Shown: positions 1 through 8,861, numbered from the stretch's first letter. The stretch is 64,000 nt of DNA from Pseudomonadota bacterium (GCA_023422775.1 JAFAGM010000095.1:22271-86270), one strand, 5' to 3'. The notes: a model not told the origin generated them from the sequence alone. Numbers and translations are program-made.

Positions 1-69
1 TCTGGCGGAGAGTCTGTGGGCCATGACCGAGCCCGCCGACCCGCCGCCGACGATGATGTAGTCGTACAC
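1..69 (-). CDS. GMC-family oxidoreductase, N-terminus only (partial)
   Basis: Only the first 23 codons lie in the window, read leftwards from a GTG at 69. They begin with Y-D-Y-I-I-V-G-G-G-S-A-G, the FAD-binding Rossmann motif (GxGxxG type) found at the very N-terminus of glucose-methanol-choline oxidoreductases such as choline dehydrogenase. A purine run GGGGGAAA lies about 8 bases before the GTG and supports this start. Substrate cannot be told from this fragment. The gene is divergent from the cyclase gene that starts at 221. Confidence 0.75.
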   Translation of the reverse strand, partial: MYDYIIVGGGSAGSVMAHRLSAR

Positions 70-220
70 TGGATGTTTCCCCCTCTTTTATGTTGCGAAG
101 CTAGCCCAGCTCCGACGCCGGGTCACGGCAGCTCCCGACATACCGCAACTGCTTCGATGCATTGCCACGAACGCGGCAAGCCTTGACGTTTCGCTGACTT
201 GCACGGCAAATACCGGCGCC

Positions 221-1405
221 ATGGATGCATCGAAACTTCGAGAGCTGACAGACTGGCTGATCGACGGCGGGAGATCTTCGACCAGCCCGAGCCGGTTCAT
301 GGCGGAAACCTGCGAACGGATGATTGCAGCGGGCCTGCCGCTCTGGCGCGTCGGTGTCTTCGTTCGCACGCTGCATCCCGATATTTACGGCCGCAGTTTC
401 ATCTGGAAGCCTGGCTCCGAAGTCGAGATCGGCACGGTCGATTTCAATATCCTGCAATCGCCGGATTTTCACGCCAGCCCGCTGATCGTCGTTTTCCAGC
501 AGGAGCAGGAGGTTCGGGCCCGCATCGACGATCCCTCGAGCAAGCGCTTCCCGATCGTCGATGAACTGCGTGCCGAGGGCGTCACGGATTATGTGGCGCT
601 GCCGCTGCCCTTCATCGGGGGCACGGTGAATGCGTCGAGCTGGACCACGAAACAGCCGGGCGGGTTCACGGATGAACAACTGGCGGCGCTGCGGAGCCTC
701 GTGAAGCCGCTGGCGCGAGTGGTTGAAATCATCACCTTGACCCGCACCGCAGCCAGTCTGCTCGATACCTATGTCGGCAACCGCGCCGGCGAGCGCATCC
801 TCGGCGGGCAGATCAGGCGCGGTCACACCGAGACCATGAATGCCGCGATCTGGCTGTCCGACCTGCGCGGCTTCACCTCGTTGTCCGATCGCGTGCCGGC
901 GGAAACCGTGGTCGACGTCCTGAACCGGTATTTCGATTGCCAGGTCACCGCGATCCGGAATCACGGTGGAGAGGTGCTCAAATACATGGGCGACGGCCTG
1001 CTCGCGGTGTTCCCGATCGATGAGTATGTCGGCGACGAACAGCAGGTCTGTTCACGCGTCCTCGAAGCCGCCCACGAATCCCGCGCCAGCGTCGCCGACC
1101 TGCAGTATCCGATCGGCGACGCCGTCGAGCGATTTCGCTTCGGCGTAGCCCTGCATGTCGGGCGAATTCTTTACGGCAATATCGGCGGCGGCAACCGGCT
1201 CGATTTCACCTGCATCGGCCCCGCGGTGAATCTCGCCGCGCGCCTGGAAAAGATCGCCAGCCAAACGAAGCGGACGATCGTGGCCTCGGAGGGCTTTGCC
1301 GGCATCTGCCGGGGAGGGTGGAGCGACCTCGGCGAGTTTCCGGTCGCCGGCTTCTCCAAGGCCGCACGCGTCTACGGGCTCGCCGACGAAACGTCGGCGG
1401 CCTGA
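221..1405 (+). CDS. class III adenylate/guanylate cyclase
   Basis: A 394-residue protein with a class III nucleotidyl cyclase domain in its C-terminal half (about 205-390). Residues 1-190 form a separate N-terminal region of the kind that precedes soluble rhizobial cyclases. I see no membrane segment, so it should be cytoplasmic. The catalytic set looks complete: metal-binding Asp214 (LSDLRGFT) and Asp258 (KYMGDG), purine-contact Lys254, Thr330 at the second specificity position, and transition-state Asn337 and Arg341 (AVNLAARLE). Lys plus Thr/Asp favours ATP over GTP, so cAMP is the likely product. The N-terminal signal input is unknown. It stands alone between divergent and intergenic DNA. 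Confidence 0.88.
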   Translation: MDASKLRELTDWLIDGGRSSTSPSRFMAETCERMIAAGLPLWRVGVFVRTLHPDIYGRSFIWKPGSEVEIGTVDFNILQSPDFHASPLIVVFQQEQEVRARIDDPSSKRFPIVDELRAEGVTDYVALPLPFIGGTVNASSWTTKQPGGFTDEQLAALRSLVKPLARVVEIITLTRTAASLLDTYVGNRAGERILGGQIRRGHTETMNAAIWLSDLRGFTSLSDRVPAETVVDVLNRYFDCQVTAIRNHGGEVLKYMGDGLLAVFPIDEYVGDEQQVCSRVLEAAHESRASVADLQYPIGDAVERFRFGVALHVGRILYGNIGGGNRLDFTCIGPAVNLAARLEKIASQTKRTIVASEGFAGICRGGWSDLGEFPVAGFSKAARVYGLADETSAA

Positions 1406-1444
1406 CGCCGCGATCGTCGGGACATAGGCGCCTGGTGCGCACCG

Positions 1445-1460
1445 TTAACGAGGCGTTAAC
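1445..1460 (+). promoter_or_regulatory. CtrA-type binding box
   Basis: The sequence reads TTAA, seven bases, TTAAC, followed by CAT. This is an exact match to the full CtrA consensus (TTAA-N7-TTAAC) of alphaproteobacteria. It ends 50 bases before the GTG of the gene at 1511 and is the only such site I noticed in this part of the window. CtrA control of that gene is inferred. Confidence 0.55.
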
Positions 1461-1510
1461 CATCTTTATTCATTTGTTGCTAAACATTTCTCGCGCCGCA
1501 GGGGGCCATC

Positions 1511-2632
1511 GTGTCGATCTCGGTTGGATCAAACGCCGCCTCCTACCTCAGCTATGCCGGTAATGCCTACAGCGCCGGCAGCACGGCCTCGAAAGCCAGT
1601 CCCGCCTCGACCGACGCCACCGACACGTCCTCGCCATCGTCGTCGACCTCGGTCACGCTGTCGGACGAGGCCAGGGCCTACCTGGCGCGAACGGCGGCGG
1701 ACAGCGAACAGCCTTCGCTGGCGACCCTCACCACGCGGGCGCGTGCCTGGTTCGACGAGCAATATGCCGCGCTCGGAACGTCATCGGCGATGCTCGACGG
1801 TCAGGTCGCCGTCGATTTCTCCGGCCAGACGCGCGCCACGCTGTCGGCGATTGCCGACAATGCTCAGGGCCAATTCTCGACGGACGAGGTGACGGCGGCG
1901 AGCAGGACGTTGCAGTCGCGGTTCAACGACGCGATGTCTCCGCATGTCGTGATTGCGCGACACACCGGTGACTATGCCAGCCTTTACGCCGCGGCGTCGG
2001 ACTATCTCGATCGGGCCGGCAGCGACGAGAAGGCAACGCCGGCCTGGAAGGATCAGAATCAGGCCGTGCTGGAAGGCCTGGCCGCGGCGAGGGCAAGCTT
2101 CGGCAAGGCTCCTGTCACCGGCAACGATGCGGATCCGGTAAGGGCGCTGCTCGACAAGGCGCGAACGCCAACCTCGTCGACCGGGGATTCGAGCCCGGAT
2201 GCGCTGATGACAAACGCACGGGCGATGCTCGACGCGCAGGCGGGCAACGCCAGGGACAACGGCAAGGAACTGGTCTTCACCGGCAGCAGGCAGTTGGGAC
2301 AGCAGGTGGATTTCACCAACTTCGACAATCGGACGCTGGCCATCATGGCGTTGAACACCGGAGGATCGTTCTCTGCGGAGGAAGGCCGCGCCGCCAAGAC
2401 AGAGCTCAATCTGCGCACGAGGAGCGGCCTGCTGGACGCGTTCAATCCATCCGGCGGCGGCGGCGCGCAGGCCAGCAGTCTGGCGCTGCTCCAGCACTAT
2501 TCGAACATGAGTTCCGAGGAACGAAGCGTCCTCGGCTTCACTGAGGATTTCGCCAACAAGATCGCGGCCAACTACCGCACGGCGGCGTCGATACAGAACA
2601 CGCTCAGCGCCGGGCTGGCCGCCTATTTCTGA
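1511..2632 (+). CDS. unknown protein, Ser/Thr/Ala-rich N-terminus, behind a CtrA box
   Basis: A 373-residue protein that I do not recognise. Residues 1-45 are Ser/Ala/Thr-rich and look disordered. The phrase S-V-T-L-S-D-E-A-R-A-Y-L near 47-58 resembles the linkers of flagellum-associated and exported proteins in this family of bacteria, but that is only an impression. The rest is predicted alpha-helical, with Gly-rich patches and no evident enzyme motif, Cys pairs or membrane segment. There is no classical signal peptide. The start is the GTG at 1511. The upstream CtrA box suggests expression tied to the cell cycle or motility. It is convergent with clpS, with a 9-base gap. Confidence 0.7.
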   Translation: MSISVGSNAASYLSYAGNAYSAGSTASKASPASTDATDTSSPSSSTSVTLSDEARAYLARTAADSEQPSLATLTTRARAWFDEQYAALGTSSAMLDGQVAVDFSGQTRATLSAIADNAQGQFSTDEVTAASRTLQSRFNDAMSPHVVIARHTGDYASLYAAASDYLDRAGSDEKATPAWKDQNQAVLEGLAAARASFGKAPVTGNDADPVRALLDKARTPTSSTGDSSPDALMTNARAMLDAQAGNARDNGKELVFTGSRQLGQQVDFTNFDNRTLAIMALNTGGSFSAEEGRAAKTELNLRTRSGLLDAFNPSGGGGAQASSLALLQHYSNMSSEERSVLGFTEDFANKIAANYRTAASIQNTLSAGLAAYF

Positions 2633-2641
2633 CGTCGTCCG

Positions 2642-2947
2642 CTATTCTTCCGGCTCGGTCGTGAACAGCAGCGGATAGCCTTTGGCGCGGCCGGCGTCGG
2701 TGGCGCGGGTGGCCTTGGTCTCGGCGACGTCCCTGGTGAACACGGCGACCACGCAGACGCCGCGGCGGTGCGCCGTGATCATGACCTTGTGGGCCTGGTC
2801 CTCGGTCATGCGGAATTCCGCCTTCAGGACGGTGACGACGAATTCGCGCGGTGTGTAGTCGTCATTGACGAGGATGACCTTGTGCAGGCGCGGCCGTTCG
2901 GGCTTCGTCTTGATCCTGGTCTTTGGCTTGGCGACGGTATCGATCAT
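2642..2947 (-). CDS. clpS: ATP-dependent Clp protease adaptor ClpS
   Basis: A 101-residue protein of normal ClpS length. ClpS binds the N-domain of ClpA and delivers N-degron substrates to ClpAP in the cytoplasm. The flexible charged N-terminal tail (1-20) is followed by the core, with Asn28-Asp29-Asp30 in LVNDDYTP and His60 in ITAHRRG, the residues that form the N-degron amino-group pocket. The C-terminal motif AVFTRDVAETKA is also conserved. clpA is not next to it, which is usual for the second ClpS paralogue (ClpS2) of rhizobia. Assignment to ClpS2 is inferred. Confidence 0.92.
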   Translation of the reverse strand: MIDTVAKPKTRIKTKPERPRLHKVILVNDDYTPREFVVTVLKAEFRMTEDQAHKVMITAHRRGVCVVAVFTRDVAETKATRATDAGRAKGYPLLFTTEPEE

Positions 2948-2973
2948 TCCACTGCGCGGCCCTGACGTGAACG

Positions 2974-3078
2974 AGAGCCTTTTCCGTTCCGATTGGATCG
3001 GAACGGGGCTCTGGATTCTTGTTTTGACGCGTTTTCTTGACGCGAACCGGTTTCCACTTCGCTCGAAAACGCTCTGGT
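2974..3078 (+). repeat. dispersed intergenic repeat, copy A
   Basis: It starts with a hairpin (2974-3012; arms CCGTTCCGAT and ATCGGAACGG) and continues into a segment containing GACGCG, GCGAACCGG, CCACTTCGCTCGAAAACGCT. The same segment recurs at 7570-7670 and, inverted, at 12928-12985 and 18868-18931. It fills the space upstream of clpS and downstream of the Sel1-type gene. Confidence 0.75.
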
Positions 3079-3097
3079 CCCGACGGGTTCGCCGCGA

Positions 3098-4411
3098 TCA
3101 TCTGGCGCGGCAGTCCGAAAGCCGTTGCATCATGGTCCGATCGCCGCGGCTTGCGGCCGTCTCGATCAGTTTACAGGCTCCGGGCCGGTCCTGAAACTGG
3201 CTGTTTGCCGAGAGTTTCAGTTCGACCAGGGCTGCCATCGCGCCGGGTTCGTCGAGTTCCGCAGCCTGGACGGCATCGTAGAGCACGCGCTTGGGATAGC
3301 TGACCCGCACCTCGGGATTCTGCGCAAGCAGCCGCAATACCTGCTGGCGGGCGTCGAAATCATATCCGCTGCTGATGTCGATCAGGCGCACCGCCTCCTG
3401 GATGTCGCGGGGCACCCATTTGCCTTCGAGGGCGAGCCGTCCCAGCATGCCCTTGGCCATCCAGCTATCGGACGCCGCCTTCAGCAACGACACTGCGCGC
3501 TTGGGATCGGCCGGCCCGCCTTCGCCGGCGATCAGCATTTCGGCGAGCGGGACGATGGCGCCGCCGGGATCGGGGCGGCGGGCTTCCTCGAGCAGTGTGC
3601 GTGCGCGCACCGGATCGTCCTTGCGGATGGCGATCGCCAGTTCGCGCCTGGCGCCGAAGACTTCGGCCTTTGACATCCCCTCGAGGATCTCCAGGCCGCG
3701 GGCGCGCTCGTCCGGCTTGTCCGACGTTGCCAACAGGCGCCCCAGCGTTACCAGCAAGCCTGCCTTGCTCGCGTCCCTTGCAGGATTGGCGACGGCACGT
3801 TCCGCCCAGTATCGCGCGGCGGCGGGATCGCGTTTCACGATGTCCCCGTCCTCGAGCCGCCGCACCAGAATCTGCGTCGCAAAGGGATGCCCGAGTTCGG
3901 CTGCCTTGCGCAGCGCTTCGGCGGCTTCGGTGCGGGTGACCAGCGGCACCTTGTCGAGGTCGCCGCGATCCCAGGACTTGTGATGCTCGTAGATTTGATA
4001 ACAGGCCTCGGCATTGTCCTGCGCTGCGGCCTCGCGCAGCATGGCGATCGCCTCGTCCCTGCGTGCATAAGGCAGGTTGCGCGCGACCGCGACCTTCAAT
4101 TCGATGTTGGCAGGGTCGGCCGCGAATGCCATTCGGCAGCTTTCGGCGCGCAAATCCCAGCGCCGGCGCAGCGCTTCTTCACCGATATACTGCTTCGGAT
4201 CTTCGAACAGCTTCTGGCAGAGTTCGGCTGCGTTTTCCGCCGTCAGCGCCGGTTCCGCCTCCATCGGTTTGGGCTCGGCGGCGGCTGACCAGGATGAAGG
4301 CAGCGGCAGCGCCGCCGCGGCAAGCGCTGCGAACAGAACGGCGGAGGTGACGATCGCGCGCATCTTGGGCGAGAGGCGATCATTTGCAGGAATTTTCGGG
4401 GGCGTAACCAT
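3098..4411 (-). CDS. exported Sel1/TPR-like repeat protein
   Basis: A 437-residue protein, alanine-rich and helical. Several repeats of the Sel1 type are visible, for example EAAQDNAEACYQIYE, RKAAELGHPFATQIL and RDPAAARYWAERA, so it is probably a solenoid for protein-protein contact. A signal peptide begins at Met17 (codon at 4363; M-R-A-I-V-T-S-A-V-L-F-A-A-L) and ends near A-A-A-E-P. The true start may therefore be 4363 rather than 4411. Neither start has a strong ribosome-binding site. The site of action is probably the periplasm. Partners are unknown. Confidence 0.75.
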   Translation of the reverse strand: MVTPPKIPANDRLSPKMRAIVTSAVLFAALAAAALPLPSSWSAAAEPKPMEAEPALTAENAAELCQKLFEDPKQYIGEEALRRRWDLRAESCRMAFAADPANIELKVAVARNLPYARRDEAIAMLREAAAQDNAEACYQIYEHHKSWDRGDLDKVPLVTRTEAAEALRKAAELGHPFATQILVRRLEDGDIVKRDPAAARYWAERAVANPARDASKAGLLVTLGRLLATSDKPDERARGLEILEGMSKAEVFGARRELAIAIRKDDPVRARTLLEEARRPDPGGAIVPLAEMLIAGEGGPADPKRAVSLLKAASDSWMAKGMLGRLALEGKWVPRDIQEAVRLIDISSGYDFDARQQVLRLLAQNPEVRVSYPKRVLYDAVQAAELDEPGAMAALVELKLSANSQFQDRPGACKLIETAASRGDRTMMQRLSDCRAR

Positions 4412-4662
4412 GACCGTGCCGGATGCGGCCAGGTGGCCGGCCTTGCTTCTCTGTCTTCGCGGCTCCCGGATTCGTTCAAATCAGAAGCAGGCGGCTTGCT
4501 TCACAGGCAATTCGTGACCGGAACTGCCGGACAACCGGGCAGAGCGGGGCCTGCCGTTGTTCATGTGCAGCACTAACCCGAATGTGAAGGACAAGCGATT
4601 TCAGAGCTTTGCGCGACGCAATTTGCGTGTCACCATAATCTTCATTCGACGGGAGGGCAGCA

Positions 4663-5538
4663 ATGCGCTGGTATGTCTCGATCGGGGCCGTACTGATAGC
4701 GGGCGTACTCGCCGGCGGCGACGTTGCGGGTGTTGCCGCGCCGGGCCCGCAGAACCGGCCGGATAATCACCTGAGCGCTCAGCCGGGCCGTCAATTCGCC
4801 GACAAGGAAGCCAGTCCTACCGTCGACGTCGAACTCGTTCTCGCCGTCGATGTCTCCTACTCGATGGACATAGACGAACTGGCGCTGCAGCGTGAGGGCT
4901 ACGCGCAGGCCATCGTCTCCAAGGAGTTCCTGCAGGCGCTGAAGAACGGCCCGAACGGCAGGATCCTGATAACCTATTTCGAGTGGGCGGCTTCCACCGA
5001 CCAGAAAATCATCATTCCGTGGCGGCTGATCGACGGCCCCGAAACGGCCGACGCGGTCGCCAACGAAATCACCAGGACGCCGGTCCGCCGGGCGTCGCGC
5101 ACCTCGATCTCGGGCGCGATCAATTTCGCCATGCAACTGTTCGACGAGAACCCGCAGCGGGGAATCCGGCGCGTGATCGATATTTCCGGTGATGGCCCGA
5201 ACAACAACGGCGCCCCCGTCGTCGTCCTCCGCGATGCGGCGCTGGAGAAGGGCATCATCATCAACGGCCTGCCGATCATGGCGAAGGAGCCGTCCTACTC
5301 CACGATGGATATCGACAATCTCGATCTCTACTACGAGGATTGCGTGATCGGCGGTCCCGGCTCGTTCGTGGTGACGATCAAGGAGCGCGACAAGTTCAAG
5401 GAGGCGATCCGCACCAAGCTGCTGCTCGAGGTCGCGGGCCGCACGCCGGAGCGCCCGGTGGTGCCGGCCGCCGGCCGCGAGCCGCGCGTCAATTGCATGG
5501 TCGGCGAAAAGATCTGGCAGGATCGCTGGGGGCGGTGA
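4663..5538 (+). CDS. DUF1194 protein with von Willebrand factor A domain
   Basis: A 291-residue protein with an N-terminal hydrophobic export signal (1-26) and one von Willebrand A-type domain (about 54-250). The metal-ion-dependent adhesion site is intact: Asp63-Val-Ser65-Tyr-Ser67 in AVDVSYSMD, a Thr in RRASRTSIS, and Asp in DISGDGPNN. The family (DUF1194) is common in rhizobia and has no settled function. An extracytoplasmic metal-dependent binding role is inferred. It is convergent with the RNA methyltransferase gene, with a 10-base gap. Confidence 0.85.
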   Translation: MRWYVSIGAVLIAGVLAGGDVAGVAAPGPQNRPDNHLSAQPGRQFADKEASPTVDVELVLAVDVSYSMDIDELALQREGYAQAIVSKEFLQALKNGPNGRILITYFEWAASTDQKIIIPWRLIDGPETADAVANEITRTPVRRASRTSISGAINFAMQLFDENPQRGIRRVIDISGDGPNNNGAPVVVLRDAALEKGIIINGLPIMAKEPSYSTMDIDNLDLYYEDCVIGGPGSFVVTIKERDKFKEAIRTKLLLEVAGRTPERPVVPAAGREPRVNCMVGEKIWQDRWGR

Positions 5539-5548
5539 AGACAGCCGC

Positions 5549-6796
5549 CTATCTCCTGAACCGCGCCACCAACTCCACATGCGGGGTATGACGGAACTGG
5601 TCGACCGGCGTGACGCCTTCGATCCTATAGCCGCCGTCGATCAGGATCCTGGCGTCGCGCGCGAAGGTCGTGACGTTGCAGGAGACCGCGACCACCACGG
5701 GAATCCTGCTGGCCGCAAGCTGCGTCGCTTGCGCCTGCGCGCCCTGGCGCGGCGGGTCGAACACAACGGTATCGTAGTCGCGCAGTTCCTGCGGCATCAG
5801 CGGGCGGCGGAACAGGTCGCGCGCCTCGGCCTTGACCGGCTTCAGGCCGGAGGTCGAGGTCGCAGCCTTCTGCAGCGCTGCGACCGCGCCGGCGTCGCTG
5901 TCGAAGGCGGCAACCCGCGACTTCGCCGCCAGCCGCAACGCGAACGGCCCGACGCCGCAGAACAGATCGGCGATGGTTTTGCCGCGCTTGCAATGGGCGG
6001 ATACCAACTCGGCGAGCCGCTCTTCGCCTTCCACCGTTGCCTGCAGGAACGATCCGGGCGGCAGCGTGACCTGCGCCGTGCCCATCAGGACAACCGGCGG
6101 CGTTCGCATCAGCACCAGTTCGCCGTGACGCGTCAGCCGCGCCAGCCGGTGCTGTTCGGCAACCCGCGACAGCTTCGTGATCATGGCCGTCGACAACGCC
6201 CCGGAGCCGCGCACGTCGACATCGAGCCCGCTATCGGTCGCGGTGACCTGGATGTCGAGCGGCTTTCCCATCGAGATCAGCGGCTCGGCGATGGCCCAGG
6301 CCGCCTCGATCGCGCCATCCAGATGCGGATCCAGTATGGGACAGCGGTCGATCGGCACGATGTCGTGCGAATTGGCCGCGGCAAACCCGACCCTGAGAAC
6401 GTCATGCGTTCCCATCCGCGCGTGCAGCGTGAGGCGGCGGCGGCCGAGGCCATGGGCGTCGACCAGAGGTGCTACCTCGCAGTCGATCCCGGTCTGCGCC
6501 AGCGTCGTGACCACGAGTTCGCGTTTCCAGGCGCGATAGGCCCCGGCGTCCCAGTGCTGGATCGCGCAGCCGCCACAGACGCCGAAGTGCGGGCAGAACG
6601 GCGCGATCCGCGCCGGGCTTGCGGCCTCGACGCTGATCAGCCGGCGGCGGTCGGGATGGTGGCCGGGAACTGGCGCGACCTCGACCGTTTCGCCGCCGAT
6701 CGTGTAGGGCACGTAGATCCTGGTCCCGCCCGCGATGGCGACGCCGTCGCCGTGATGGCCGACGTGATCGATGACGAGACGCTCGGTGTCAGCCAC
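5549..6796 (-). CDS. class I SAM-dependent RNA (uracil-5-)methyltransferase, TrmA/RlmD type
   Basis: A 415-residue enzyme that transfers methyl from S-adenosylmethionine to C5 of a uridine in RNA. An N-terminal TRAM domain is followed by iron-sulfur ligands Cys68, Cys74, Cys77 (FCPHFGVCGGC) and Cys152 (DRCPIL). Next come the SAM motif LFCGVGPFAL, the DPPRQG motif, the nucleophile Cys373 (VSCNVTTF) and general-base Glu408 (HVELVARF). All catalytic residues are present. Whether the target is 23S rRNA or tRNA cannot be decided. It overlaps tlyA by 8 bases, so the two are co-translated. Confidence 0.88.
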   Translation of the reverse strand: MADTERLVIDHVGHHGDGVAIAGGTRIYVPYTIGGETVEVAPVPGHHPDRRRLISVEAASPARIAPFCPHFGVCGGCAIQHWDAGAYRAWKRELVVTTLAQTGIDCEVAPLVDAHGLGRRRLTLHARMGTHDVLRVGFAAANSHDIVPIDRCPILDPHLDGAIEAAWAIAEPLISMGKPLDIQVTATDSGLDVDVRGSGALSTAMITKLSRVAEQHRLARLTRHGELVLMRTPPVVLMGTAQVTLPPGSFLQATVEGEERLAELVSAHCKRGKTIADLFCGVGPFALRLAAKSRVAAFDSDAGAVAALQKAATSTSGLKPVKAEARDLFRRPLMPQELRDYDTVVFDPPRQGAQAQATQLAASRIPVVVAVSCNVTTFARDARILIDGGYRIEGVTPVDQFRHTPHVELVARFRR

Positions 6797-7544
6797 GGCG
6801 GGCGCCCATGAAGAATTCGATATTGCCGTCGCCGCCGGTGATCGACGACGGAAACACCTCGATCCCGGTGCAGCCGAGCGAGGCGGCGAAGCTCGATATG
6901 TCGTCGCAGATTTCCTGATGCACCATCGCGTTGCGGATGATGCCGTGCTTGGAATGCTTTCGCTCCGCCTCGAACTGCGGCTTGATCAGCGCGAGCAGAT
7001 GCATGGGCGCAGCGGCCAGCGACAGCGCCACCGGCAGCACGGCCTTCAATGAAATGAAGCTGACGTCGATGACGACGACATCGGGCCGCGCGGGCAGGCG
7101 CTTGCCCTCGAATCTGCGGATATCGGTTTCTTCCATCGACACGACCCTGGGATGGCCCTGCAGCGAGGGATGCAACTGGCCGTGTCCGACATCGATCGCG
7201 AAGACGAGGCTGGCGCCGTTCGCCAGCAGCACCTCGGTGAAGCCGCCGGTGGATGCGCCGACATCGAGGCAGACGTGGCCCTCGATATCGATCGGGTATT
7301 GCTCCAGCGCGCCCGCGAGCTTGACGCCGCCGCGCGAGACCCAGGGGTGCGCGGGCTCGGCGGACAATTCGGCATCGATGGCGATGGTCTCCGAGGCCTT
7401 CAAGACCTGCTTGCCGGCGGCCGTCACGCCGCCGGCCTCGATCGCGGCACGGGCGCGGGCGCGGCTCTCGAACAGGCCGCGCTCGACCAGCAGCACGTCC
7501 GCGCGCTTGCGGGGGGAGGGGTTGTTTTCGCTCTTGTCAGCCAA
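6789..7544 (-). CDS. tlyA: TlyA-family rRNA 2'-O-methyltransferase
   Basis: A 251-residue protein. An S4 RNA-binding domain (about 14-75; KRADVLLVERGLFESRARAR) precedes an FtsJ/RrmJ-like methyltransferase fold, with the SAM motif CLDVGASTGGFTEVLL and catalytic Lys in LIKPQFEAER. TlyA methylates the 2'-OH of rRNA; homologues were once called hemolysins. It lies in the usual alphaproteobacterial dxs-tlyA order, but here two extra genes (deoxyribosyltransferase and DUF3551) sit between it and dxs. Confidence 0.9.
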   Translation of the reverse strand: MADKSENNPSPRKRADVLLVERGLFESRARARAAIEAGGVTAAGKQVLKASETIAIDAELSAEPAHPWVSRGGVKLAGALEQYPIDIEGHVCLDVGASTGGFTEVLLANGASLVFAIDVGHGQLHPSLQGHPRVVSMEETDIRRFEGKRLPARPDVVVIDVSFISLKAVLPVALSLAAAPMHLLALIKPQFEAERKHSKHGIIRNAMVHQEICDDISSFAASLGCTGIEVFPSSITGGDGNIEFFMGARRG

Positions 7545-7569
7545 TGTCAGCTCGGTTTGCTGTCAGCTA

Positions 7570-7670
7570 GAGTTTCGGTTCTGATTGAATCAGAACCGAA
7601 ACTCCAGGTCGTTGTTTTGACACGTTTTCTTAACGCGAACCGGTGTCCACTTCGCTCGAAAACGCTATAG
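7570..7670 (+). repeat. dispersed intergenic repeat, copy B
   Basis: A perfect hairpin with 17-base arms (7570-7604; arm GAGTTTCGGTTCTGATT) leads into GCGAACCGG, then CCACTTCGCTCGAAAACGCT, matching copy A. It overlaps the last 41 bases of the deoxyribosyltransferase gene and supplies its C-terminus. The hairpin lies between that gene and tlyA and could stop or attenuate transcription. Confidence 0.78.
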
Positions 7671-8226
7671 AAATGCCGGCGGCGCGATCCGCCGCCAGCG
7701 CGACGCAGGCCTCGAACGAGGTGAGATCGTGCCAGACATCCGCCGGCCGCTGCCGCGGCGTCACCAATCTAGCACCATGCAGATCGAGCGTGTGGATCAT
7801 CATGAGGTTATCGGGCAGGCCGAAATCCTCCACCGCGAGTCCATCGCCGTCAATCAGGCGGCCGCTTTCGGCCTCGGTGACCGCAAACGATCGCGCGACC
7901 CGCTCGGCATAGATGGCGGGATCGTTGCTGTAGGCGAAACAGAGCTTGCCGCGGCCGGCCATGTAGCCGAGTTCATAGACGGTGCCGGCGTCGGCACTGG
8001 GGCCGCGAAACGGTGTAAGGTTGGCGATGATCGCGTCGGCCGTATCCATCATGGCCTCGTTGCCCTTGAAGATCGCAAGCGAGGCGTCGTCGTCGGCGAG
8101 ATCGACTGAATTATCCAGCGGATAAAGTCCGATCAGCCCATGACGTGTGCAGATCGCAGCCTTGCGGCGCCCGATCTCGATGGCATCCGTCAGGAACACG
8201 TCGGGGCCTGCCAGATAGATCTTCAT
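7630..8226 (-). CDS. nucleoside 2-deoxyribosyltransferase family protein
   Basis: A 198-residue protein of the nucleoside deoxyribosyltransferase fold, which cleaves N-glycosidic bonds of (deoxy)nucleosides or nucleotides. Visible motifs are M-K-I-Y-L-A-G-P-D-V-F at the N-terminus, D-A-I-I-A-N-L-T-P-F-R-G-P-S-A-D-A-G-T near 64-82, and Y-E-L-G-Y-M with the predicted catalytic Glu. The last 13 residues (S-I-A-F-S-S-E-V-D-T-G-S-R) are encoded by dispersed repeat copy B, so the natural C-terminus has been replaced or extended. Salvage or house-cleaning of odd nucleotides is inferred. Confidence 0.82.
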   Translation of the reverse strand: MKIYLAGPDVFLTDAIEIGRRKAAICTRHGLIGLYPLDNSVDLADDDASLAIFKGNEAMMDTADAIIANLTPFRGPSADAGTVYELGYMAGRGKLCFAYSNDPAIYAERVARSFAVTEAESGRLIDGDGLAVEDFGLPDNLMMIHTLDLHGARLVTPRQRPADVWHDLTSFEACVALAADRAAGISIAFSSEVDTGSR

Positions 8227-8490
8227 GGGTTCCCGTCCGCATTTTGGGTCAAGACGGTGTTGTAATCATGTTGACACGCTCGGACCATCGCAAGGGTGCG
8301 CGACGTTCCTCGAATGCCACGAACCAGGCCGCGATTTCGGGTTTTTCCTGATGGCCGTGGCTTCCGGAGTGCCGTTCAGTCGAGAAGGTTCGAGATAGCG
8401 AGCGCCGGGAGCAAGCGGGAGACGACAAGCCGCCGTCCGTGACTGCAGGGCGGCGGCGCCGTCCCGGTGTTTTCGCCAGAAGAGGTCGGC

Positions 8491-8730
8491 ATGTTCAAAG
8501 GTATCCTGGTTCTATTCGCTATCGGAGGTTCGGTGGTGACGATCAGCGCCGCCGAGGCAGCCTCGCGCACGCGCTCGGCCTATTGCATGCAAGGTGCGAC
8601 GTCTCCGGGCTTGAGCAACTGTACCTTCACCAGCATGGCGCAATGCCGGGCCACGGCATCCGCCAGGCGCATGACCTGCATTGCCAACCCATTCTACAAA
8701 GGTCGCCGGAGCGGCGGCGCACGGCGGTAG
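8491..8730 (+). CDS. DUF3551 small exported protein
   Basis: A 79-residue protein from the ATG at 8491, which has AGAGG 6 bases upstream. An in-frame ATG at 8467 would add 8 residues before the signal peptide and is less likely. A signal peptide (M-F-K-G-I-L-V-L-F-A-I-G-G) ends near A-E-A-A-S. The mature part has four Cys in the pattern YCMQG, NCTF, QCRATASARRMTC, ANPFY that typifies DUF3551, a family abundant in Bradyrhizobium with no known function. Two disulfides in the periplasm are likely. It is the only plus-strand gene inside this minus-strand cluster. Confidence 0.75.
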   Translation: MFKGILVLFAIGGSVVTISAAEAASRTRSAYCMQGATSPGLSNCTFTSMAQCRATASARRMTCIANPFYKGRRSGGARR

Positions 8731-8861
8731 CAGCCCAACCCGGTGATGCGATCGCCGGATAGGCTGCCCGCCGTATCGTTGCCGTGCTCCTTGCGGCAAA
8801 AGAGAGCGAGCAGGAAAGAGCCCGGATTCAGCGGACAACCCGCAGCATGCCAGGCAGGGGC

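Noticed and set aside
101..964. 287-codon minus-strand frame opposite the cyclase gene
   Set aside because: Antisense shadow in high-GC DNA. The cyclase motifs on the plus strand are complete.
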